This document shows positions 57,571 to 64,000 of a stretch of 64,000 nucleotides of DNA, piece by piece; within the stretch, counting starts at the first letter, position 1; every line of letters starts with the position of its first letter. A program made the translations under genes and the position numbers. Source of the stretch: Streptomyces sp. SDr-06. GTDB lineage: Bacteria > Actinomycetota > Actinomycetes > Streptomycetales > Streptomycetaceae. The notes under the pieces are model-generated. The model had not been told where the DNA came from, ran no database searches, and saw only the letters and a list, made by a program, of their open reading frames with translations. The stretch spans positions 558,001 through 622,000 of the forward strand of contig NZ_QOLA01000002.1 in NCBI RefSeq assembly GCF_003324565.1, given 5' to 3'.

Positions 57571-58290
57571 ATGAGCAGCGAACACGACAACGGCGCGGTC
57601 ACCCTCGTCACGGGCGGGGCGAGCGGGATCGGCGCCGAGACCGTCCGGCGGCTCCTGGCCGGCGGCCACCGGGTCGTCGTCACCGGCCGCGACCAGGCGA
57701 AGCTGGACGCCTTCGCGGCCGAACTCGGCGCGGGGGAGCGGGTGTTGGCGGTCGCCGCCGACACCACCGACTTCGCGTCGATCGGCGCCGCCGTCGAGTC
57801 GGCCGTCAAGACGTTCGGGCGGCTCGACCACGTGGTCGCCAACGCCGGGTTCTCCACCCACGACAACCTCGCCGACGGCGACCCCGAGCACTGGCGCGAG
57901 ATGCTCCTGGTGAACGTGCTCGGCCCGGCCGTCCTGGTCAAGGCCGCGCTGCCCGCGCTCACCGGGAGCGGCGGCCGCATCGTGATGGTGGGCAGCACGG
58001 CGGGGGTCAAGAACACGCCGGGCAACATGTACTCGGTCACCAAGGGCGCGCTGACCTCGCTCGCCGAGAACACCCGCGTCCTGGTCACCGGCTCCGGCGT
58101 CGGCGTGACCCTGGTCGCGCCGGGCCGGGTGGACAGCCCGTTCTGGGAGAGCCACCCGACGGGCGTCGTCCCGGACGGCCCCTCGATGACCCCGGACCGG
58201 GTGGCCGAGGCCATCGTGTGGGCGCTGTCGCAGCCGGCCGGGGTGGAGGTGAACACCCTGGTGATCCGCCCGACGGGCCAGGTCCACTGA
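57571..58290 (+). CDS. Short-chain dehydrogenase/reductase
   Basis: A 239-aa NAD(P)-dependent oxidoreductase. Cofactor motif VTGGASGIGAET (near 14), NAG in VVANAGFS, and catalytic Ser/Tyr/Lys in VGSTAGVKNTPGNMYSVTKGAL. ATG 57571 with AGGGG 5 bases upstream. Convergent with the acyl-CoA dehydrogenase genes (13-base gap). It is a different subfamily from the SDR at 60505. Substrate unknown. Confidence 0.92.
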   Translation: MSSEHDNGAVTLVTGGASGIGAETVRRLLAGGHRVVVTGRDQAKLDAFAAELGAGERVLAVAADTTDFASIGAAVESAVKTFGRLDHVVANAGFSTHDNLADGDPEHWREMLLVNVLGPAVLVKAALPALTGSGGRIVMVGSTAGVKNTPGNMYSVTKGALTSLAENTRVLVTGSGVGVTLVAPGRVDSPFWESHPTGVVPDGPSMTPDRVAEAIVWALSQPAGVEVNTLVIRPTGQVH

Positions 58291-58303
58291 GCGCCCCGCC
58301 CGC

Positions 58304-59284
58304 TCAGCCGTCCAGCACGGCCGCCCGGCACTGCGACGGCGTTCCCCACGCGTCCCTGAGCGGCCGGGCCTTGCGCAGCCACAGCGACACATCGAGCTCC
58401 TGGGTGTAGCCGACCGCGCCGTGCAGTTGCAGCGCGGTGCGGGCGGCGGCGTACGCGGCCTCCCCGGCCGTCACCTTCGCCGCGGCCACCTCGGCGGGCG
58501 ACAGCGTCAGTGCGGCTCCGTACAGCAGCGGACGCGCGAACTCCACCGCGACCAGCGTGTCCGCGAGCCGGTGCTTGACCGCCTGGAAGGAGCCGACGGG
58601 CACGCCGAACTGGGTGCGCTGCCTGACGTACGCCACGGTCCGGGCGAGCAACGCCTCGGCGATCCCGAGGCACTGCCCGGCCGCCGCCAGCCGCGCCCAG
58701 GTGGTCGCGTGACGCACCGCGTCCGTCAACCGCGGTCCGCTCGCGAGGAGTTCACCGCCGGGCAGCGGGCGGGACAGGCGCCGCGCCGGGTCGGCCGAGG
58801 GCTGGACCAGGCCGTGGCCCGGGGCGAGCCGCACCTCCTGGTCCGCCACCGCGAGGAGCGCGTCGGCCGCGTCCGCGTCGAGCGCGTAGGGGCCGGCGCC
58901 CGGGAAGAGCACGCTCGCCGCGCACGCGCCCGACACCAGACCGGGCAGCAGCCGCTTGGCCGGGCCCTGCTCGCCCAGCTCCGCGAGCCGGGCGAGCAGG
59001 GTGCAGGCCGCCACCGTCTCCACCAGCGGTCCCGGCATCGCATGGCGCCCCAACTCGACGAAGGCGACGGCCAGTTCAACGGGCAGGAGCCCGGCGCCCT
59101 CGTACTCCTCGGGCGCGGCGAGCGCGAACACCCCGGCCCCGGCGACCCGGGACCACAGGGCGCGGCCGGGCGCCGCGTCCCCCGCGCCCCAGGCCCGTAC
59201 CACCGCGGGAGTGTCGGCGGCGGCCAGCATCGCGTCCAGGGAGCGGGCGAAGGCGCGCTGCTCCGAGGTGAGCAGGAACCTCAT
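58304..59284 (-). CDS. Acyl-CoA dehydrogenase subunit (partner, IpdE2-like)
   Basis: A 326-aa member of the acyl-CoA dehydrogenase family, shorter than usual (about 380). The FAD-binding and C-terminal helices remain (YVRQRTQFGVPVGSFQAVKHRLADT, ALQLHGAVGYTQELDVSLWLRKARPL), but the N-terminal and middle beta domain are reduced. Steroid-type enzymes are alpha2beta2 with two unequal subunits encoded by adjacent genes, which fits this pair. ATG 59284 overlaps the previous gene's stop by 4 bases. Confidence 0.85.
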   Translation of the reverse strand: MRFLLTSEQRAFARSLDAMLAAADTPAVVRAWGAGDAAPGRALWSRVAGAGVFALAAPEEYEGAGLLPVELAVAFVELGRHAMPGPLVETVAACTLLARLAELGEQGPAKRLLPGLVSGACAASVLFPGAGPYALDADAADALLAVADQEVRLAPGHGLVQPSADPARRLSRPLPGGELLASGPRLTDAVRHATTWARLAAAGQCLGIAEALLARTVAYVRQRTQFGVPVGSFQAVKHRLADTLVAVEFARPLLYGAALTLSPAEVAAAKVTAGEAAYAAARTALQLHGAVGYTQELDVSLWLRKARPLRDAWGTPSQCRAAVLDG

Positions 59285-60450
59285 CGGCGCCCCTTCGGCA
59301 GGCCGAGCAGGCGCTCGGCGATGATGTCGCGCTGGATCTCGTTCGTACCGGCATAGATCGGACCGGCCAGCGAGAAGACGTACCCCTCGGCCCAACTTCC
59401 GTGTGCCGTTGCCTCGTTGGCCTCGTCCGACAGTTCGCCGTACGGGCCGAGCAAGTCCAGCGCGCACTCGTGCAGGGCGATGTCGTACTGCGACCAGAAC
59501 ACCTTGTTGAGGCTCGACTCGGCGCCGATGGTCTCGCCCGCCGCGAACCGCGAGGCGTTGGCGCAGGTGAAGAGCTGGTAGGCGCGCGCACCGATCACCG
59601 CGTCCGCGACCCGGTCGCGCAGCGCGGTGTCCGCCGGGTCGCCCGCCGTGCGCCACAGCTCCACGAGACGCGCGGCGGAGGCGAGGAAACGGCCGGGGGA
59701 GCGCAGCATCAGGCCGCGCTCGTTTCCGGTCGTCGACATGGCGATGCGCCACCCCGCGCCCACCTCGCCGATCACGTCCTCGTCCGGCACGAAGACGCCG
59801 TCGAGGAAGAGCTCGGCGAAGGCCGGCTTGCCGTCCAGGCGCCCGATCGGCCGGACCGTCACGCCGGGCGCGCGCAGGTCGAACATCAGATAGGTCAGAC
59901 CCTGGTGGGGCCGGGGCGCATCCGGATCGGTACGGAAGATGCCGAAGGCGCGGTCGGCGAACGCGGCCCGCGACGACCAGGTCTTCTGCCCCGAGAGCAG
60001 CCAGCCCCCCTGCGTGCGCACGGCCCTGGACCTGAGCGAGGCGAGGTCGGATCCGGCCTCCGGCTCGGACCAGGCCTGCGCCCAGATCGTCGCGCCGCTC
60101 GCCATGCCGGGCAGGACGCGTGCGCGCTGCTCGGGGGTGGCGTGGTCGAACAGGGTGGGCGCGAGCAGGTTGATGCCGTTCTGGGAGACGCGGCCGGGCC
60201 CGCCCGCCGCGAAGTACTCCTCCTCGAAGACCAGCCACCGGAAGATGTCGACGCCCCGGCCCCCGTACTCCTCGGGCCACGACACCACCGACCAGCGGTC
60301 CGCGGAGAGCCGCGCCTCCCACTCCCGGTGCGCGGCGAAACCGGCCTCGGTCTCCAGGGAGGGCAGCGGCTCGGCCGGGACGTGCGCCGCGAGCCAGTCG
60401 CGCGCCTCGGCCCGGAAGGCCTCCTGCTCGGGCGTGGGGTCCAGGTCCAT
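59281..60450 (-). CDS. Acyl-CoA dehydrogenase subunit (IpdE1-like)
   Basis: A 389-aa acyl-CoA dehydrogenase of full length. FAD-contact segment IWAQAWSEPEAGSDLAS, middle domain SGQKTWSSRAAFADRAF, and IYAGTNEIQRDIIAERLLGLPKG near the end. With the 58304 gene it probably forms a heterotetrameric dehydrogenase for a bulky, steroid-derived CoA ester. ATG 60450. Divergent from the SDR gene with a KstR2-type box between them. Confidence 0.88.
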   Translation of the reverse strand: MDLDPTPEQEAFRAEARDWLAAHVPAEPLPSLETEAGFAAHREWEARLSADRWSVVSWPEEYGGRGVDIFRWLVFEEEYFAAGGPGRVSQNGINLLAPTLFDHATPEQRARVLPGMASGATIWAQAWSEPEAGSDLASLRSRAVRTQGGWLLSGQKTWSSRAAFADRAFGIFRTDPDAPRPHQGLTYLMFDLRAPGVTVRPIGRLDGKPAFAELFLDGVFVPDEDVIGEVGAGWRIAMSTTGNERGLMLRSPGRFLASAARLVELWRTAGDPADTALRDRVADAVIGARAYQLFTCANASRFAAGETIGAESSLNKVFWSQYDIALHECALDLLGPYGELSDEANEATAHGSWAEGYVFSLAGPIYAGTNEIQRDIIAERLLGLPKGRR

Positions 60451-60474
60451 GGGTACGGCACACCATCCTTCCCT

Positions 60475-60488
60475 AACAAGTGTTTGGT
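60475..60488. promoter_or_regulatory. KstR2-type operator
   Basis: AACAAGTGTTTGGT matches the KstR2 motif (AnCAAGnnCTTGnT, from memory) at all defined positions but one. It sits in the 54-base gap between the divergent dehydrogenase and SDR genes. A KstR2-like gene is in the same cluster. Confidence 0.75.
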
Positions 60489-60504
60489 AGGTTAACGTGG
60501 CGCC

Positions 60505-61293
60505 GTGACGGACAACAAGGCTCAGTACGTGCCGGGCCACGGCCTGCTCGACGGCCGCACCGCCGTCGTCACCGCGGCGGCCGGCGCCGGGATCGGCGGC
60601 GCCACCGCCCGCAGGCTCCTCGAAGAGGGCGCCCGCGTCGCCATCGGGGACGCCCACGCCCGGCGCCTCAAGGAGACCGAGCAGGCCCTCGCCGCCGAGT
60701 TCGGCGCGTCCAGCGTCTCCTCGCTGCCGTGCGACGTGACCGACGAACAACAGGTCGCCGCCCTCTTCGCGCTGGCCGCCCGCGAACACGGCGGGCTCGA
60801 CATCGTCGTCAACAACGCGGGCCTGGGCGGCACGTGCTCCCTGGTCGACATGACCGACGACGCGTGGTCCAAGGTCCTCGACACCACTCTGAACGGCACC
60901 TTCCGCTGTACGCGGGCGGCCCTGCGCGCCTTCAAGGAGTCCGGCCGCAGCGGCGTGATCGTCAACAACGCGTCCGTCGTCGGCTGGCGCGCCCAGGCCG
61001 GCCAGGCCCACTACGCCGCCGCCAAGGCCGGCGTCATGGCGCTCACCCGGTGTGCGGCGATCGAGGCCGCCGAGTTCGGCGTGCGGGTCAACGCGGTCGC
61101 GCCCAGCCTCGCCATGCACCCCCATCTGGTGAAGGTCACCTCCGCCGAACTGCTCGAAGAGCTCACCGCCCGCGAGGCGTTCGGCCGCTACGCCGAACCC
61201 TGGGAGGTCGCCAACGTCATCGTGTTCCTGGCCAGCGGCTACTCCTCGTACCTGACCGGCGAGGTCGTCTCCGTCAGCAGCCAGCACGCCTAG
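60505..61293 (+). CDS. ipdF: IpdF-like short-chain dehydrogenase
   Basis: A 262-aa SDR. Cofactor motif VVTAAAGAGIGGATARR, NNAG in VVNNAGLGG, and Ser/Tyr/Lys in VNNASVVGWRAQAGQAHYAAAKAG. These strings, and VNAVAPSLA and YLTGEVVSVS, closely follow IpdF (Rv3559c) of M. tuberculosis as I recall it, which acts in breakdown of steroid C/D rings. GTG 60505 with a weak upstream AGG. First gene of a three-gene operon. Confidence 0.85.
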   Translation: MTDNKAQYVPGHGLLDGRTAVVTAAAGAGIGGATARRLLEEGARVAIGDAHARRLKETEQALAAEFGASSVSSLPCDVTDEQQVAALFALAAREHGGLDIVVNNAGLGGTCSLVDMTDDAWSKVLDTTLNGTFRCTRAALRAFKESGRSGVIVNNASVVGWRAQAGQAHYAAAKAGVMALTRCAAIEAAEFGVRVNAVAPSLAMHPHLVKVTSAELLEELTAREAFGRYAEPWEVANVIVFLASGYSSYLTGEVVSVSSQHA

Positions 61294-61314
61294 CCGGGGC
61301 AGCACAATGGACGG

Positions 61315-61929
61315 GTGCCGACGAACAAGAAGAAGACGCAGGTGACCGCCTCGCCCGAGCGGCGGCGCGAACTCCTGGCCACGGCCGCCGAGGTGTTCGC
61401 GGCCCAGGGGTACAACGCCACCACCGTCCGGAAGATCGCCGACGAGGCGGGCCTGCTCGCGGGCAGCCTCTACTACCACTTCGACTCCAAGGAGTCGATG
61501 CTCGACGAGATCCTCTCGACCTTCCTGACCGAACTCTGGGAGGGGTACGACGCGGTGCTCGCCGCCGGGCTCGGCCCCCGGGAGACCATCGAGGCCCTCG
61601 TCACCGAGTCCTTCCGCGAGATCGACCGGCACCGTGCCGCCGTCGCGATCTACCAGAAGGAGGCCAAGCACCTGGCCGCGCTGGACCGCTTCCACTACCT
61701 GAGCGACTCGCAGCAGAAGTTCGAGAAGGCGTGGCTGGGGACGCTGGAGCGCGGCGTCGCCTCGCAGGCCTTCCGGGCCGACCTGGACATCCGCCTCACC
61801 TACCGCTTCGTGCGCGACACGGTGTGGGTGGCCGCGTCCTGGTACCGGCCCGGCGGTCGGCACAGCCCCGAGGAGATCGCCCGCCAGTACCTCTCGATGG
61901 TCCTGGACGGCATCGCCGTACGCACCTGA
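61315..61929 (+). CDS. kstR2: KstR2-like TetR-family regulator
   Basis: A 204-aa TetR regulator. HTH at residues about 35-64: TTVRKIADEAGLLAGSLYYHFDSKESML. The ligand domain has YQKEAKHLAALDRF and DLDIRLTYRFVRDTVW followed by SWYRPGG, which align well from memory with KstR2 (Rv3557c). KstR2 represses C/D-ring genes until HIP-CoA binds. It lies 21 bases after ipdF and 26 before the thiolase, the same order as in mycobacteria (with PPE64 missing). GTG 61315. Confidence 0.88.
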   Translation: MPTNKKKTQVTASPERRRELLATAAEVFAAQGYNATTVRKIADEAGLLAGSLYYHFDSKESMLDEILSTFLTELWEGYDAVLAAGLGPRETIEALVTESFREIDRHRAAVAIYQKEAKHLAALDRFHYLSDSQQKFEKAWLGTLERGVASQAFRADLDIRLTYRFVRDTVWVAASWYRPGGRHSPEEIARQYLSMVLDGIAVRT

Positions 61930-61955
61930 ATCACGTACCCGACAGGGGAGTTGAC

Positions 61956-63113
<1,158 letters not shown>

Positions 63114-63361
63114 GGGCCGACGGCCGGGGCACCACGGGGGCGGACGGCTGTAACACAGGCCACAGGGACGCCCCGCACGGCGGCATGCTATCGTGGTGCC
63201 TGTTGCAGTTTTGGTACCCATATACTTTATGTGCGCCTGACGGGAATGATCCTCAGGCGCATTATTTGTTTCCGGGGTTTCTCCGGATGGGCTCAATGCG
63301 GCGACGAGGAATCCGTAAATCCGCGGATTTCCGGAACTGCCCCTGTCTTAGGAGAAATGAC
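63114..63361 (+). promoter_or_regulatory. Promoter and long leader of the cold-shock gene
   Basis: 248 bases with AT-rich patches: TTTTGGTACCCATATACTTTATG (63209-63231, split here as TTTTGGTACC and CATATACTTTATG) with a possible -10 TATACT at 63221. Two folds follow: TGCGCCTGA/TCAGGCGCA, and the palindrome AAATCCGCGGATTT. Long structured leaders are typical of cspA genes and can act as RNA thermosensors. Confidence 0.6.
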
Positions 63362-63565
63362 ATGGCTACTGGCACCGTGAAGTGGTTCAACTCGGAAAAG
63401 GGCTTCGGCTTCATCGAGCAGGACGGCGGCGGCCCCGACGTCTTCGCCCATTACTCCAACATCGCCTCCTCCGGCTTCCGTGAGCTCCTCGAGGGCCAGA
63501 AGGTCTCCTTCGAGGTCACCCAGGGCCAGAAGGGCCTGCAGGCGGAGAACATCGTTCCCGCCTAA
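63362..63565 (+). CDS. cspA: CspA-family cold-shock protein
   Basis: A 67-aa cold-shock-domain protein that binds single-stranded RNA/DNA. RNP1 KGFGFIEQ and RNP2 VFAHYSNI are intact. ATG 63362 with AGGAGA 7 bases upstream. Followed by two hairpins, then a DEAD-box helicase gene. Confidence 0.96.
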   Translation: MATGTVKWFNSEKGFGFIEQDGGGPDVFAHYSNIASSGFRELLEGQKVSFEVTQGQKGLQAENIVPA

Positions 63566-63620
63566 TCGCCGACGAGGCTTATTTTGCAGCCGCGCACGTT
63601 CCGCGGCTCGCGAATTTCGC

Positions 63621-63656
63621 AGCCGGGGCCCGCACCCTCAGGTGCGGGTCCCGGCT
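63621..63656 (+). terminator. Terminator after the cold-shock gene
   Basis: A 16-bp stem (63621-63636 with 63641-63656, one G.U) and CTCA loop. A smaller 7-bp hairpin at 63588-63608 precedes it. Confidence 0.8.
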
Positions 63657-63688
63657 TGTGCTGTCTTGTCCCAGGAAGGCAAATTCGT

Positions 63689-64000
63689 ATGACGCGCATG
63701 ACCAGCAAGCGCTCCGGTGCCGCTTCCGGTGCCGGTACCGGCTCCCGTTCCGTTTCCGGTTCCGGTGCCCGCAGGGGCTCCGGCCGGCCCGCCGCCAAGT
63801 CCACGAAGTCCGTCAAGGGCAGGACGATGGCGCCGCAGGGCGAATTCAAACTGCCGGAGACCCTCACCCCCGCGCTGCCGGCCGTCGAGGCGTTCGCCGA
63901 CCTGGACATGCCCGCGGCGCTGCTCAAGACGCTCGACGCGCAGGGCGTGACCGAGCCGTTCCCGATCCAGGGCGCCACCCTGCCGAACTCGCTCGCGGGC
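63689..64000 (+). CDS. DEAD-box RNA helicase, 5' part
   Basis: A 104-codon open frame runs to the window edge with no stop. Residues 1-50 are Ser/Gly/Arg/Lys-rich and low complexity; then a DEAD-box Q motif: FADLDMPAALLKTLDAQGVTEPFPIQGATLPNSLAG, in which F and the PxxIQ Gln contact ATP. Probably an RNA helicase of the CsdA/DeaD class acting with the cold-shock protein. ATG 63689 with GGAAGG 9 bases upstream. Confidence 0.88.
   Translation, partial: MTRMTSKRSGAASGAGTGSRSVSGSGARRGSGRPAAKSTKSVKGRTMAPQGEFKLPETLTPALPAVEAFADLDMPAALLKTLDAQGVTEPFPIQGATLPNSLAG

Overview
The window is chromosomal DNA of a high-GC actinomycete, almost certainly a Streptomyces. The signs are a very high third-position GC content, frequent GTG and TTG starts, 1-4 bp start/stop overlaps, a DivIVA with a Gln/Met-rich tail, an ileS preceded by a T-box leader, a his cluster that contains the dual-function isomerase priA, and a trpC-trpM-trpB-trpA cluster. 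From memory the gene order matches the conserved core of the S. coelicolor chromosome from divIVA (about SCO2077) down to gltD (about SCO2025). No rRNA, tRNA, CRISPR array, prophage or insertion sequence was seen.

Layout. 1-9.5 kb: the 3' end of divIVA, ileS (minus strand, with a translational T-box), a histone-tail/DksA-type zinc-finger protein, lspA, an rluD-type pseudouridine synthase, a GNAT and a CPA1 antiporter. 9.5-14.3 kb: MscS channel, dienelactone hydrolase, a membrane-anchored DsbA-like protein, a membrane protein and a DUF2252 protein. 14.5-26.7 kb: dnaE, a 59-aa hydrophilic protein, a NYN-domain protein, an ABC exporter pair, a DUF2567 membrane protein, then a minus-strand group with a 24-codon gene that looks like ribosomal protein bL37, a YbaK deacylase, a LON-domain protein and two proteins of unknown role.

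26.8-32.5 kb: the histidine operon hisD-hisC-hisB-(54-aa membrane protein)-hisH-priA-ridA-like-hisF, closed by a strong terminator. 32.6-35.1 kb: an ArsR-like regulator with a palindromic operator, an MFS exporter and a TIGR03085 protein. 35.2-44.5 kb: hisI-trpE, then three membrane genes, trpC, trpM, trpB, trpA and a second DsbA-like protein. A secreted S53 protease gene on the opposite strand sits between trpE and the rest of the trp genes. 44.6-54 kb: lgt, ribokinase, a VIT1/CCC1 metal transporter with a palindrome-rich divergent promoter, and gltB-gltD.

54-63.1 kb looks accessory: a palindrome-controlled pair of helical proteins (one with four exact 43-residue repeats), vWA, HutD, PPOX and SDR genes, and then a compact divergent cluster (two acyl-CoA dehydrogenase subunits, an IpdF-like SDR, a KstR2-like TetR regulator and a FadA6-like thiolase). 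That cluster resembles the mycobacterial/rhodococcal regulon for breakdown of steroid C/D rings, including a KstR2-type operator in the divergent promoter. 63.1-64 kb: a CspA-type cold-shock gene and the start of a DEAD-box RNA helicase cut by the window edge.

The genes serve three biosynthetic themes (His, Trp, Glu), lipoprotein processing (lspA and lgt) and replication/translation (dnaE, ileS), with local insertions of accessory catabolic and secreted functions.
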